Below the pieces are notes generated by a model that was not told the origin of the DNA, did not search any database, and saw only the letters and a program-made list of their open reading frames with translations. DNA of 57,577 nt from Hyphomicrobiales bacterium. Lineage in GTDB: Bacteria > Pseudomonadota > Alphaproteobacteria > Rhizobiales > Rhizobiaceae. The position numbers and the translations under genes are program-made. Every line of letters begins with the position of its first letter. Position 1 is the first letter of the stretch. This document shows, in pieces, positions 1-8,982 of this stretch. The DNA lies in contig UCKM01000002.1 of assembly GCA_900473175.1 (NCBI GenBank), positions 1 to 57,577 on the forward strand, given 5' to 3'.

Positions 1-26
1 AGGACAGGCTCGTCTACGGGGCGTGA
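1..26 (+). CDS. 3' end of an upstream gene (partial)
   Basis: An open frame enters from the left edge and ends at TGA 24-26, giving the last residues DRLVYGA. It lies 49 bases upstream of the E1-alpha start on the same strand, so it may be the preceding gene of the same operon. Too little is visible to name it. The frame could also be a chance reading. Confidence 0.35.
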
Positions 27-75
27 GCGCACTGAACACGGTTACGGTTGAGACAATCAAACAAGGAGCGCCGCC

Positions 76-1116
76 ATGGCTTCCGCCAGAAGTTCAAACG
101 CCAAGCGACAAGACGATGGGAGCAATCTACCGTTCGCTTTCCGGCATTATCCGCCGGAACAGCTGAAGGAAGCGCTGCGCAAGATGTACCTCATCCGCCG
201 CTTCGAGGAGGGCGCCGAGGAATCCTACACGCGTGGTTTGATCCATGGCACAATGCACCTATCCATCGGCCAGGAGGCAAGCGCGGTCGGCATCTCGCTA
301 CCGCTTTCCGAAGACGACATGATCACGTCGACGCATCGCGGCCACGGGCACTGCATCGCCAAGGGCGCGGAAGTTTCAAAGATGTTCGCCGAGTTCTTCG
401 GCAAGGAGACGGGCTATTGCAAGGGCCGCGGCGGCTCCATGCATATAGCGGACGTGTCCAAGGGTAATCTCGGCGCCAATGGCATTGTTGGCGGCGGAAT
501 TCCGATTGCGGTCGGGGCCGCGCTTTCCGCCAAGAAGCAGAAGAACGGCAAGGTCGTCATCTCATATTTCGGTGACGGCGCCAACAATGAGGGCGCGTTC
601 CACGAAGCGCTCAACATGGCATCGGTATGGAAGCTTCCGGTTGTTTTCGTCTGCGAAAACAACGGCTATGGCATGTCGACATCCACCAAGCGATCAACCG
701 CGGTCGCCAATGTCGCCGACCGGGCGTCCGCCTACAATATGCCCGGCATCATCGTCGACGGCAACAATCTGTCGAACGTGGCCAAGGCTTCGCATGAAGC
801 GGTCGAGCGGGCACGCCGCGGGGAGGGGCCGACACTCATCGAGTGCAAGACCTATCGGCATCGGGGCCATTCCAAAAGCGACCGCAATCGCTACCGGACG
901 AAGGAAGAGATCGAGGATTGGATCACCAACCGTGATCCCATTCATCTGTTCGAACAACAGCTAAAGGAGTTTGGCTTCGTCAGCGAGGCCGAGGTTGATG
1001 CGATCCGGGCGAGCGCCGAAACGGAAATCGCCGAAGCGATCGAGTTCGCCAAGAACAGCCCATCGCCCGATTTGAGCAATTTGACCCGCGACGTCTACAC
1101 GGTTGACATTCAATGA
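76..1116 (+). CDS. acoA: Acetoin dehydrogenase-type E1 component, alpha subunit
   Basis: Thiamine diphosphate-dependent E1 alpha chain of a 2-oxoacid/acetoin dehydrogenase complex. It works with the beta chain encoded next to decarboxylate or cleave the substrate and pass the acyl group to the lipoyl arm of E2. The TPP/Mg motif is clear: GDG at residues 166-168 and NN at 195-196, exactly 26 residues apart. At 346 aa it has normal family length. AAGGAG at 63-68 sits 7 bases before the ATG and fixes the start. The stop overlaps the start of the beta gene. The acetoin rather than pyruvate assignment rests on the E2 gene downstream, which carries an alpha/beta-hydrolase domain as AcoC proteins do. 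No E3 (lipoamide dehydrogenase) gene is visible. Confidence 0.85.
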   Translation: MASARSSNAKRQDDGSNLPFAFRHYPPEQLKEALRKMYLIRRFEEGAEESYTRGLIHGTMHLSIGQEASAVGISLPLSEDDMITSTHRGHGHCIAKGAEVSKMFAEFFGKETGYCKGRGGSMHIADVSKGNLGANGIVGGGIPIAVGAALSAKKQKNGKVVISYFGDGANNEGAFHEALNMASVWKLPVVFVCENNGYGMSTSTKRSTAVANVADRASAYNMPGIIVDGNNLSNVAKASHEAVERARRGEGPTLIECKTYRHRGHSKSDRNRYRTKEEIEDWITNRDPIHLFEQQLKEFGFVSEAEVDAIRASAETEIAEAIEFAKNSPSPDLSNLTRDVYTVDIQ

Positions 1117-2111
1117 ACGAAATGGTCCGCGAACTGAGCTACTCGCAAGCGATCCAGGAAGCCATGGCGATTGCCATGGAAGCCGACGACCGCGTGTTTC
1201 TTATGGGCGAGGATATTGGCGTCTATGGCGGTGCCTTCCAGGTCACCGGCGACCTGGTGCATCGTTTCGGTGAAGACCGGGTGATGGACACGCCGATTTC
1301 CGAGCTTGGCGGCGCGGGCGTTGCCGTCGGTGCGGCGCTGACCGGCATGCGGCCGATTTTCGAGTTTCAGTTCTCGGATTTTGCAGCGCTGGCGATGGAG
1401 CAAATCGTCAACCAGGCGGCGAAGATCCGCTATATGCTCGGCGGTGCGGTGTCGGTGCCGCTGGTGATGCGGTTTCCTGCCGGCTCCGGCACGGGTGCTG
1501 CCGCACAGCACAGCCAGAGCCTCGAAGCCTGGCTCGGCCACGTTCCAGGCCTGAAAGTGATACAACCGTCCACACCGCATGACGCCAAGGGCATGCTGCT
1601 CGCGGCGATCGAAGATCCCGATCCGGTGATGATCTTCGAGCACAAGCTGCTCTACAAGATGAAGGGGCCGGTACCTGAAGGGCACTACACCGTACCGATC
1701 GGCAAGGCGGCCGTGGTGCGGGAGGGTACGGACCTTACGATCGTTGCATCCGCCATCATGGTACACAAGGCGCTTGACGCGGCGCAGGAACTTGCCAAGG
1801 AAGGCATCAATATCGAAGTCGTCGACCTGCGCACGGTGCGGCCGATGGACAAGGACACCATCATCGCCAGCGTCAAGAAGACGTCGAAGCTGATGTGCGT
1901 CTATGAAGGGGTCAAGACGCTCGGCGTCGGCGCCGAAGTCAGCGCAATGATTGCCGAAAGCGAAGCCTTCGATTACCTCGATGCGCCAATTGTGCGCCTT
2001 GGCGGGGCTGAAACGCCGATCCCATACAATCCCGAACTCGAGAAGGCCACGGTGCCGCAGGTGCCGGGCATCATTCAGAGCGCGCGTGATCTCGTCAAAG
2101 GGATTCGTTAA
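1113..2111 (+). CDS. acoB: Acetoin dehydrogenase-type E1 component, beta subunit
   Basis: Beta subunit of the heterotetrameric TPP-dependent E1 (transketolase central plus C-terminal domains), 332 aa. Typical family stretches are [11 protein letters not shown] near residue 30, the TPIS-E-G-GVA region near 65-75, and the C-terminal [11 protein letters not shown] stretch. Its ATG overlaps the stop of the alpha gene (ATGA), indicating translational coupling and equal production of both subunits. The E2 gene begins 2 bases after its stop. Substrate (acetoin versus pyruvate or another 2-oxoacid) is inferred from the neighbouring E2, not from this sequence. Confidence 0.85.
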   Translation: MNEMVRELSYSQAIQEAMAIAMEADDRVFLMGEDIGVYGGAFQVTGDLVHRFGEDRVMDTPISELGGAGVAVGAALTGMRPIFEFQFSDFAALAMEQIVNQAAKIRYMLGGAVSVPLVMRFPAGSGTGAAAQHSQSLEAWLGHVPGLKVIQPSTPHDAKGMLLAAIEDPDPVMIFEHKLLYKMKGPVPEGHYTVPIGKAAVVREGTDLTIVASAIMVHKALDAAQELAKEGINIEVVDLRTVRPMDKDTIIASVKKTSKLMCVYEGVKTLGVGAEVSAMIAESEAFDYLDAPIVRLGGAETPIPYNPELEKATVPQVPGIIQSARDLVKGIR

Positions 2112-2113
2112 TC

Positions 2114-3442
2114 ATGCCCGTCGAAGTGATCCTGCCCAAGGTAGACATGGATATGGAGAGCGGCCAGATATCGCGCTGGTACGCCAAGGACGGAGACGCC
2201 GTTTCCAAGGGCCAGTTGCTGTTCGAAATCGAAACGGACAAGGCTGCCATGGAAGTGGATGCGCCGTCGTCCGGCATCCTGCGTGATGTGAAAGCCGCGG
2301 AGGGAACGATGGTCCCTGTCGGGCAGGCGGTCGCCTGGATTTACGCTGAAGGTGAGGCCTACAGCGCGGCGCCACCGGCCAAGGTGGAGGCGGAAACGCC
2401 GGTCATCGTCGAAACCAAGGTATCCGCGCCACAGCCGGCGACAGTTATTCCGGTGCAAGCCGCGCCCATTGCGGCGGAAGCCGATGGCGTCCGGGCGACA
2501 CCGCTCGCCCGCCGTATCGCCAAGGAAGCGGGTATCGATCTGGCATCATTGAAAGGATCGGGTCCGAAAGGCCGGATTCAGAAAAAGGATGTCGAGGCTG
2601 GTGCCGCAACACCCGGTGCATTGACGGCCAAACCATCCGTGCGGCAACCCGCGCCAGTGGCGCGGGGCGACACCCCGTTGCATGCGGCGTGGCTGCGTGA
2701 AGGCAATGGCTCTGGCCGTGCGCCAATCGTCCTCATCCACGGGTTCGGGGCCGACCTCAACAGCTGGCGTCCGATGCTGGGCGGCGGAACACTTGATAAT
2801 CCGATTCTCGCCATCGATCTGCCGGGCCATGGCGGTTCCACGCGCACCATTCCGGATGATATCGATGGCATATGCGATGCCGTCGAGCAGACAATCATCG
2901 CAAACCATGCGGGACCGGTCATCCTGGTCGCGCATTCCTTCGGTGGCGCTATTGCTGCCGAGATCGCCGCGCGCAACAATCTCGACGTCCGCGCCCTGAC
3001 GCTGATTGCACCGGCTGGACTTGGGCCAGAAATCAATGGCGCTTTTCTTTCCGGCTTTGTCCGCGCGCGCACCGAGCCCAGTCTCGTCGCCTGGATGAAG
3101 CAACTGGTTCAGGACGAGAGCCTGCTGACCAAGCCGTTCGTCAATGCAACATTGGCGCAGTCACAGGACATGGAGCTGCGGGATGCGCAACAGCTTATGG
3201 CCGACCGCTTTTTCGCCAACGGAACGCAGGTTCTCGATATCCGGCGCAGTCTCGACAGTCTCAACATTCCAACGCGCGTAATTTTTGGCGCGGGAGACCG
3301 GGTGATCCCGGCAGTACATGCCACGGGTCTGTCAGGCGAAATCGCGGTTCATATTTTCGCCGGTACCGGGCATATGCCGCAGCTCGAGCAACGGCAAAAG
3401 ATCATGCGGATTTTGCGTGAGGTCAGTCAGGCGGTAGCCTAG
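2114..3442 (+). CDS. acoC: Acetoin dehydrogenase E2-like: lipoyl domain, E3-binding domain and alpha/beta hydrolase
   Basis: A 442-residue protein of three parts. The lipoyl domain (about 1-78) has the lipoylated lysine in ETDKAAMEV at K43. A peripheral E3-binding domain lies at about 126-160 (RATPLARRIAKEAG). An alpha/beta-hydrolase domain (about 185-440) has an HGFG oxyanion region near 209-212 and the nucleophile elbow AHSFGG with S276. Classical pyruvate dehydrogenase E2 has a chloramphenicol-acetyltransferase-like catalytic domain instead. The hydrolase-type domain is characteristic of AcoC, which transfers acetyl groups to CoA in acetoin breakdown. The gene is tightly linked to both E1 genes. 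Its 3' end overlaps the convergent gene 3423-4061 by 20 bases. Confidence 0.82.
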   Translation: MPVEVILPKVDMDMESGQISRWYAKDGDAVSKGQLLFEIETDKAAMEVDAPSSGILRDVKAAEGTMVPVGQAVAWIYAEGEAYSAAPPAKVEAETPVIVETKVSAPQPATVIPVQAAPIAAEADGVRATPLARRIAKEAGIDLASLKGSGPKGRIQKKDVEAGAATPGALTAKPSVRQPAPVARGDTPLHAAWLREGNGSGRAPIVLIHGFGADLNSWRPMLGGGTLDNPILAIDLPGHGGSTRTIPDDIDGICDAVEQTIIANHAGPVILVAHSFGGAIAAEIAARNNLDVRALTLIAPAGLGPEINGAFLSGFVRARTEPSLVAWMKQLVQDESLLTKPFVNATLAQSQDMELRDAQQLMADRFFANGTQVLDIRRSLDSLNIPTRVIFGAGDRVIPAVHATGLSGEIAVHIFAGTGHMPQLEQRQKIMRILREVSQAVA

Positions 3443-4061
3443 TGCCACCTGCCCTTGACGAAACCATCGCCCGCTGTATGGCGCTGCGGGCCGAGGCGAG
3501 ATTGGGCATGACCCAGTTGGGATCGGCACCGAGAAACTTGTCGAGGAATGCGATTGCATAGCCTGGCATTTCACGAACGTTTTCGCGGTAGGACCACCAG
3601 GTGCGAAGATCATCAGCGCAGCTGTCGATCTTAGGCGCAGTCCCGAATTCCTGTTCGCAAATCGCCGCAATCGCGCCGACGCAGAAATTCGTATAGAGAA
3701 ACCCTTCGGGCCAGAACGCGATGATGTCCTGCATCTCGGCAGCGAGAGAATCGCTGTGTTTCGGCGCGCCGTGCACCTTTGCCGGGGCTTCGGTGATCAG
3801 CTCCTTCAGCACAAGTCCTGCGGCAAAAATGATGAAATCCTTGCGGTCGATCCGGGCATAGGATTTTTGCTGCTCGACCGTCTCGATCCAGTTGAGAAAC
3901 GCCCGCGTCAGCTTGGTTTCATCGATGGTGAAATGATAGCCGTAGTGGTCGGCGATGACCGCAGCATTCTTGCGGAACGCCATGCGAAACCAGCGCAACT
4001 GGCGCAGGCGGTGCCGCAAATCCGGCGTGTGGACCAATTCGTCTCGAAACAGAAAATCCAT
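3423..4061 (-). CDS. Conserved-looking hypothetical protein, 212 aa
   Basis: A soluble, mostly helical protein with no signal peptide or membrane segment. I do not recognise the family. It is rich in aromatic residues, including WWSYRENV and FWPEGFLYTNF. The start is supported by GAGG about 8 bases upstream on the minus strand. It is convergent with acoC and overlaps its end by 20 bases. It is divergent from the sorbitol PTS operon, so the 4062-4232 region may carry promoters for both. Nothing ties it to acetoin or sorbitol use. Confidence 0.6.
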   Translation of the reverse strand: MDFLFRDELVHTPDLRHRLRQLRWFRMAFRKNAAVIADHYGYHFTIDETKLTRAFLNWIETVEQQKSYARIDRKDFIIFAAGLVLKELITEAPAKVHGAPKHSDSLAAEMQDIIAFWPEGFLYTNFCVGAIAAICEQEFGTAPKIDSCADDLRTWWSYRENVREMPGYAIAFLDKFLGADPNWVMPNLASARSAIQRAMVSSRAGGTRLPPD

Positions 4062-4143
4062 GCCTTCTCACCTCAACTATATCCTAACACTTCATACGCT
4101 TTCATGCATCATCGGCCAAGTTTTCAGCGCGCGCAGAAATCAT

Positions 4144-4204
4144 ACATATTGACATTGCGAAAAACAAATGTTCTATATTTTTTCGTTCGATCATGACATA
4201 TGTT
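4144..4204 (+). promoter_or_regulatory. Repeated ACAxATGTT boxes, candidate regulator sites
   Basis: Related boxes ACATATTGA (4144), ACAAATGTT (4164-4172) and ACATATGTT (4196-4204) overlap and follow the candidate promoter. The last two are 32 bases apart, about three helical turns, and contain ACAT/ATGT dyads. They could be operators for the SorC-type regulator encoded at 9881, or sites for GutM. This is inference from position and repetition. Confidence 0.3.
4149..4179 (+). promoter_or_regulatory. Candidate sigma70-type promoter of the sorbitol PTS operon
   Basis: TTGACA at 4149-4154 is followed by CTATAT/TATATT at 4173-4179, an 18-19 base spacer. It lies 54 bases upstream of the gutM start in an AT-rich stretch. 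Assignment is by consensus only. Confidence 0.45.
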
Positions 4205-4232
4205 GACGGTCGGGCGTTGGGAGGATGATGAC

Positions 4233-4667
4233 ATGGCAATGTGGCAATGGGGATTGCTGGCGCTCGGATTTCTGTGGGCACTGCAATCGCTGGGCGTCTG
4301 GTACCAGATGCGTCACTACACCGACGTGATGAAGGGCATCACTTCCAAATACAATGATGGATTTGTCGGCGCGGGAAATGTTCGCGGCCGCTTCGGCAAG
4401 GGCGTTATCGTCCTTGTCGTCGTCACGCGCGAGCTTACGATTCAGCGCTTTCTCGTGATGAGCGGGCGGTCGGTTTTTGCGAAATTCAAGCGGCGCGAGG
4501 AGTTCGAGGGTATCTCGCTCAATGCGCTGCGCACAGACCCGGTCATGTCCGGTGTGGAGGAGCCAGCTCTTGCCAAGGCGGCGGAACGGGCAATTGAACA
4601 AATAGACAAGGCAAGAGCGGAGCCGCTTCGGCCGGGCCTATCGGGAATAAGGACAGTCAACGCTTAG
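4233..4667 (+). CDS. gutM: GutM-like glucitol operon activator
   Basis: Small protein of the GutM family (144 aa), named for the glucitol operon activator of enteric bacteria. A hydrophobic N-terminal helix (WQWGLLALGFLWALQSLGVW) is followed by a cytoplasmic-looking domain starting YQMRHYTDVMKGI. I chose ATG 4233 because GGGAGG at 4219-4224 lies 8 bases upstream. An in-frame ATG at 4200 has no ribosome site. It is the first gene before IIC, IIB, IIA and HPr-EI, as expected for a sorbitol PTS operon. Its exact mode of regulation is not evident. Confidence 0.78.
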   Translation: MAMWQWGLLALGFLWALQSLGVWYQMRHYTDVMKGITSKYNDGFVGAGNVRGRFGKGVIVLVVVTRELTIQRFLVMSGRSVFAKFKRREEFEGISLNALRTDPVMSGVEEPALAKAAERAIEQIDKARAEPLRPGLSGIRTVNA

Positions 4668-4709
4668 GGACGACCGTTTGAAACGCGGTCGATATGGAGG
4701 AGAGGGAAC

Positions 4710-5468
4710 ATGTCAATTCTAACAATGTTGGCGCAACATGCTGACATCGCCGCGCACCATATTTCGGTTGCGGGATCGATGGTCTCGGATGCGGCGCTGC
4801 ACGGCAAACAGGCCATAACCCATGCGGGCAACGATCTCGTGGTGCTGGCGCAGTCGACGGGCGATATCTCCGTCGAGGAATTCAAGGACAAGCTGAAGAA
4901 CGTCCAGCAGGAAGAGCAGCTCGGCTGGCTTACCCACATCGGCAAATATTTCATCGGTATCTTCCAGAAGGGCGGCGAAGTTTTTGCCGGCTTCGTTACC
5001 GGGATCATACCGACCCTTGTCGTGCTCATGACCGCGTTCTACGCCTTGACCGAACTCGTCGGCGAAGAGCGCGTCCATGGCATTGCCCGCGGCGCAGGGC
5101 GCATTGCGCTTACGCGCTACACGGTCCTGCCCGTGCTGTCCGTATTCTTCCTGACCAACCCGATGGCCTACACCTTCGGCTCGTTCCTCGAAGAAAAGTA
5201 CAAGCCTGCCTTCTACGACGCCGCGGTTTCCTATGTGCATCCGCCACTCGGCCTGTTCCCGCATATCAATCCCGGCGAATATTTTGTCTGGGGCGGCATT
5301 CTCGTCGCGCTGCTCGAACTTGAAAAGAAGGGCGCTGTTCCCACCGGCTATCACATCAACGTCGCCATCTGGTATGCGCTCGTTGGTCTGGTCGTCATCC
5401 TGCTCAAAGGCATGCTGACCGAGCGGATAACCGCCATCATGGCGCGCCGTCAGGGCATTGAGCTTTAA
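4710..5468 (+). CDS. srlA: PTS glucitol/sorbitol transporter, IIC subunit
   Basis: Membrane permease subunit (EII-Gut family, SrlA), 252 aa. A soluble N-terminal stretch of about 80 residues is followed by hydrophobic segments, for example VTGIIPTLVVLMTAFYAL near residue 100, then the SrlA-type stretch LPVLSVFFLTNPMAYTFGS. It forms the translocation channel with the C-terminal membrane part of the IIB protein encoded next. GGAGAGGG about 6 bases upstream supports the ATG. It lies 42 bases after gutM and 21 before srlE. Confidence 0.88.
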   Translation: MSILTMLAQHADIAAHHISVAGSMVSDAALHGKQAITHAGNDLVVLAQSTGDISVEEFKDKLKNVQQEEQLGWLTHIGKYFIGIFQKGGEVFAGFVTGIIPTLVVLMTAFYALTELVGEERVHGIARGAGRIALTRYTVLPVLSVFFLTNPMAYTFGSFLEEKYKPAFYDAAVSYVHPPLGLFPHINPGEYFVWGGILVALLELEKKGAVPTGYHINVAIWYALVGLVVILLKGMLTERITAIMARRQGIEL

Positions 5469-5489
5469 TTCGGGGTGGGAGCAGAACCA

Positions 5490-6518
5490 ATGTCCAAGGC
5501 ATATAAAGCAGTCAAAATCTCCAAGGGTTCCAATGGATGGGGCGGCCCGCTCGTCATCCAGTTGACGCCGCAGCGCAACAAGGTCGTATCCGTTACAGGC
5601 GGTGGCATTCACCCCGTCGCGCGCCGCATCGCCGAACTCACCGGCGGCGAAGCCGTCGATGGTTTCAAGGCCCCACCGGTCGAAGGTGAAATGGGTGTCG
5701 TGGTCGTCGATTGCGGCGGCACCGCCCGTTGCGGCGTCTATCCGCGCAAGCGCATCCCCACCGTCAACTTGACGCCGGTTGGCCAGGCAGGCCCGCTTGC
5801 CCAGTTCATCACCGAGGACATTTACGTCTCCGGCGTGAAGGAAGGCAATATCGAGCTTGCCGACGGATCGCAGCCGGCGGCAGTCGCCGGCTCCGCCTCG
5901 TCACACGGATCGCCACCGACCCCGGCCGAGCTTGCCGCTTCCATGTCGAGCCGCACCGCGAGTGCGTCCGATTCGGGTGAGGGTGGGCTCATCGGTCTGA
6001 TCAGCACGATCGGCCGTGCCATGGGCCGGGTCGTCGGCATTTTCTTCAATGCCGGCCGTCGTACCATCGACCAGGTGGTCCGCAACGTTCTGCCATTCAT
6101 GGCGTTCGTCACCATGCTGATCGGCCTTATCCTCTATACCGGTATCGGCGACGTTCTCGCCCAGCCCATGGGGCCGCTCGCCAACAACATCATCGGCTTG
6201 CTGATCATCTCCGCCATCTGCGGTCTGCCGTTCCTGTCGCCCATCCTGGGACCGGGCGCCGTCATTGCGCAGGTGATCGGCGTTGCGATCATCGGCCCGC
6301 AGATCGCCAATGGCACGATCTCGCCGGCAATGGCTCTGCCGGCGCTATTTGCTTATAATACGCAGGTCGGCTGCGACTTCGTGCCCGTCGGTCTGGCGCT
6401 TGGTGAAGCCAAGCCCAAGACCATCGAGATCGGCGTTCCGGCGGTGTTGATCAGCCGCCAGATCATGGGACCGGTTTCGGTGCTGATCGCCTGGGTTGTC
6501 AGCCTTATCGTATTTTGA
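5490..6518 (+). CDS. srlE: PTS glucitol/sorbitol transporter, IIB (IIBC2) subunit
   Basis: SrlE-type subunit. The N-terminal IIB domain contains the CGGTARCGVYPRKRIPT signature, with the phosphorylatable cysteine near residue 75. A serine/glycine-rich linker (about 125-160) follows, then a C-terminal membrane domain (about 195-342) with several hydrophobic helices. It accepts phosphate from IIA and phosphorylates the sugar during uptake. I prefer ATG 5490 (MSKAYK), which has a purine-rich site upstream, over GTG 5475. At 342 aa it has the expected length. It is part of the gutM-srlAEB-HPr/EI operon. Confidence 0.88.
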   Translation: MSKAYKAVKISKGSNGWGGPLVIQLTPQRNKVVSVTGGGIHPVARRIAELTGGEAVDGFKAPPVEGEMGVVVVDCGGTARCGVYPRKRIPTVNLTPVGQAGPLAQFITEDIYVSGVKEGNIELADGSQPAAVAGSASSHGSPPTPAELAASMSSRTASASDSGEGGLIGLISTIGRAMGRVVGIFFNAGRRTIDQVVRNVLPFMAFVTMLIGLILYTGIGDVLAQPMGPLANNIIGLLIISAICGLPFLSPILGPGAVIAQVIGVAIIGPQIANGTISPAMALPALFAYNTQVGCDFVPVGLALGEAKPKTIEIGVPAVLISRQIMGPVSVLIAWVVSLIVF

Positions 6519-6549
6519 TTGTCGACCAACACGAAAAGAGGTTCGCCAC

Positions 6550-6942
6550 ATGTCAGTCCTATTGAAAACACGGGTAACAGCCGTTGGGCCTGAGGTGGCG
6601 GATCTTGCGGAAGGGGGCGTTGTCATCCTGTTCGCAGATGGAGCGCCGCCTGAACTGGCGGAAGTGTCGGTCCTGCACAGCGTGGAAGGTGCCCCTTCCG
6701 ACGAAACGCCTCCGGTCGGGTCGGTCATCCGGATTGGTGACGTGACTGCCAAGATCACCGGCATTGGCGACTATGCCTGGCAGAAGGTCAAGGATATCGG
6801 ACACGTCGTCATCACGTTCAACGGCTTCGAACAGGTCGAACGGCCGGGCGAGATTTGCGCCTCGGAAGTCGATACGGAAGAACTGGTGACGGCCCTGAAG
6901 ATTGGCACGATAATTACCATCGGTAATTGTCGAGGGCTTTGA
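6550..6942 (+). CDS. srlB: PTS glucitol/sorbitol transporter, IIA subunit
   Basis: Soluble IIA protein of the Gut PTS family, 130 aa. The expected phosphoacceptor histidine is present at H43 (EVSVLHSV). The GDYAWQKV and LGH/IGHVVITFNG stretches are typical of SrlB. It carries phosphate from HPr to the IIB domain. The start is placed at ATG 6550 after AAAAGAGG. A longer reading from 6496 would overlap the end of srlE. It lies 27 bases before the HPr-EI gene, so phosphate donor and acceptor are co-expressed. Confidence 0.88.
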   Translation: MSVLLKTRVTAVGPEVADLAEGGVVILFADGAPPELAEVSVLHSVEGAPSDETPPVGSVIRIGDVTAKITGIGDYAWQKVKDIGHVVITFNGFEQVERPGEICASEVDTEELVTALKIGTIITIGNCRGL

Positions 6943-6969
6943 CCGCAAACGAGAAACAGAGAGAATCGT

Positions 6970-8952
6970 ATGGAACGCTCGACCATCGTCCGAGTGCATG
7001 ATGGATTGCACGCACGGCCCGCTACCCGGTTTGTCAAACTCGCGAAGGGTTTCGAGTCGGATATCGAGATCGTCAAGGCGGACAAATCTGTCAGCGCCAA
7101 GAGTTCGGTCAAGCTGATGCTACTCGGGGTCAAGGAAAACGAAGAAGTCACCGTCCGTGCCAACGGCGCAGACGCGATCGAGGCGATCGAGGCACTGATC
7201 GGTTATCTTGAAAATCCGCTTTCCGGCACGGCGGAAGAGGATGGGGCAACTGCCACGGAGCGGGCGCCGCAAGCGATAGTGCAATCCAGGCCGGCACTCA
7301 GCGTTGGGCCCGTTGATGCAGGCGTTGCAGGTATGAAGGGGGTGGCAGCGAGCGAGGGCTTTGCCATCGGCCCGGCATTCGGATTCTTTCCTGCCGAAAT
7401 CCAGCATGAGAACCGGATGCTCCGCCCCGACGAGATTGCGGGAGAGGCGGCACGGCTTAACCAGGCATTTGCCACCGTGCAGACGCGAATGGACACATCG
7501 CTTGCTGCAAAGGGCCTTGCCGAGAGCGATCGTGGCATCATCGCTGCGCTGAAAGACATTGCCTGCGATGAGGAGCTGACCAACGCCGCAACAGTGCTTG
7601 TCAACGGCGGCATCGACGCCGTTTCGGCGGTCATCGGCGCAACGTCCAAAATCGCCGCCGATTTCGCATCGATGGACGATCCTTATCTCAACGCCCGTGC
7701 CGACGATGTGAACGCCGTCGGACGGCAGATCTGCCTGGCACTGCTCGGCCAGGACGATGCCAATCTCGAAGCGATCCCTTCCGGCTCCATCCTTATCGCC
7801 GAGGATATTGGCGCATGGGATCTCGCCCGCGCTCCGCTGAAACGCATTGCCGGGGTGATCTGCGGCCATGGCGGCGCGACATCGCATGTGGCGATCATTG
7901 CCCGCGCGCATGGTATCCCCGCTGTGCTTGGGCTGGGCCAGATTGTCCATGACCTGAAGGGTGCCAAGAGCGTCGCGCTCGACGGCAATAGTGGCGCCGT
8001 ATTTGCCGATCCCGACGCAGCGACGGCGGACCGGTTTCGCGAAGCGATCGGCAAGGACAACGCCGAAAAGCAGTTGCTCAAGGCCTATAGGGATGTAACG
8101 CCCACACGCGCCGACGGTAAGATCATCGAGATTGCCGCGAACCTCGGATCGCTGGAAGAAATCGAAGCTGCGCAGGAAGCAGGAGCGATGGGCGTCGGCC
8201 TGTTCCGCACCGAACTTTTGTTCATGCGCCACATCCATTTGCCGTCGGAAGATCTGCAGGCGGAAACCTATGCAACGCTCGCCAAGGCCTTTGCTCCCTA
8301 TCCGGTGATCGTGCGCACACTCGACATTGGCGGCGACAAGCCGATCTCGGGAATCGACTTTCCCGATGAGGAAAATCCGTTCCTCGGGTGGCGCGGCATC
8401 CGCATGTGCCTCGACCGGCCGGATGTTTTCAAGCCGCAACTGCGCGCGCTGCTGCGGGCAGCCGTCCACGGTAACATCAAGGTGATGCTGCCGATGGTCT
8501 CGAGCATCGACGAAGTACGTGCGACCCGCGTGCTAATCGATAAGTGTATCGGGGAATTGAAGGCGCAGAACACGCCCCATGCCACATTCGATCTCGGCAT
8601 CATGGTGGAAACCCCGGCGGCCGTCATGGTCGCGCCGATGCTGGCGCGGGAAGTTGCTTTCTTCTCCATCGGCACCAATGACCTGACCCAATACATCATG
8701 GCTGCAGATCGGCTCAATCCGACGGTTGCCAAACTCAACGACGTAAGACATCCGGCGGTCATGGCGGCGATCGAAATGACGGCAAAGGCGGCTGTTGAAG
8801 CCGGTATAATGGTCGGCATGTGCGGCGAAGCTGCCGGGCGCGTCGACCTAATTCCCACTTTCATCAAGATGGGGTTGACGGAACTCAGCATGAGCCCGTC
8901 CTCGATCCAGCGTGCCAAGAAATGCGTGCAGGAACTGGGAGCGGCGATTTAG
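6970..8952 (+). CDS. HPr-Enzyme I fusion (phosphoenolpyruvate-protein phosphotransferase)
   Basis: Fusion of general PTS carriers, 660 aa. The HPr domain (1-85) has the active-site GLHARPA with H14. An EI domain follows from about residue 115, with the swivelling histidine in CGHGGATSHVAIIARAHG (about 298-315). The PEP-binding barrel shows GVGLFRTELLFM near 415 and MCGEAAG near 617. It takes phosphate from PEP and hands it to IIA-Gut encoded just upstream. Hyphomicrobiales usually have only the regulatory nitrogen PTS, so a dedicated EI-HPr next to a sugar permease makes this transport unit self-sufficient. AGAGAGAATC precedes the ATG. Confidence 0.88.
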   Translation: MERSTIVRVHDGLHARPATRFVKLAKGFESDIEIVKADKSVSAKSSVKLMLLGVKENEEVTVRANGADAIEAIEALIGYLENPLSGTAEEDGATATERAPQAIVQSRPALSVGPVDAGVAGMKGVAASEGFAIGPAFGFFPAEIQHENRMLRPDEIAGEAARLNQAFATVQTRMDTSLAAKGLAESDRGIIAALKDIACDEELTNAATVLVNGGIDAVSAVIGATSKIAADFASMDDPYLNARADDVNAVGRQICLALLGQDDANLEAIPSGSILIAEDIGAWDLARAPLKRIAGVICGHGGATSHVAIIARAHGIPAVLGLGQIVHDLKGAKSVALDGNSGAVFADPDAATADRFREAIGKDNAEKQLLKAYRDVTPTRADGKIIEIAANLGSLEEIEAAQEAGAMGVGLFRTELLFMRHIHLPSEDLQAETYATLAKAFAPYPVIVRTLDIGGDKPISGIDFPDEENPFLGWRGIRMCLDRPDVFKPQLRALLRAAVHGNIKVMLPMVSSIDEVRATRVLIDKCIGELKAQNTPHATFDLGIMVETPAAVMVAPMLAREVAFFSIGTNDLTQYIMAADRLNPTVAKLNDVRHPAVMAAIEMTAKAAVEAGIMVGMCGEAAGRVDLIPTFIKMGLTELSMSPSSIQRAKKCVQELGAAI

Positions 8953-8955
8953 GGA

Positions 8956-8982
8956 TTTGCGTAAGTCAACGCTTACGGCAAA
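8956..8982. terminator. Inverted repeat at the end of the PTS operon
   Basis: TTTGCGTAAG (8956-8965) pairs with CTTACGGCAAA (8972-8982) around TCAACG, with one bulged base. It sits 3 bases after the HPr-EI stop and overlaps the stop of the convergent gene 8973-9728. No strong T run follows, so its role as a terminator is uncertain. Confidence 0.35.

Noticed and set aside
7120-8469. Minus-strand open frame of 449 codons opposite the HPr-EI gene
   Set aside because: Shadow of a fully recognised gene. No domain or ribosome site.
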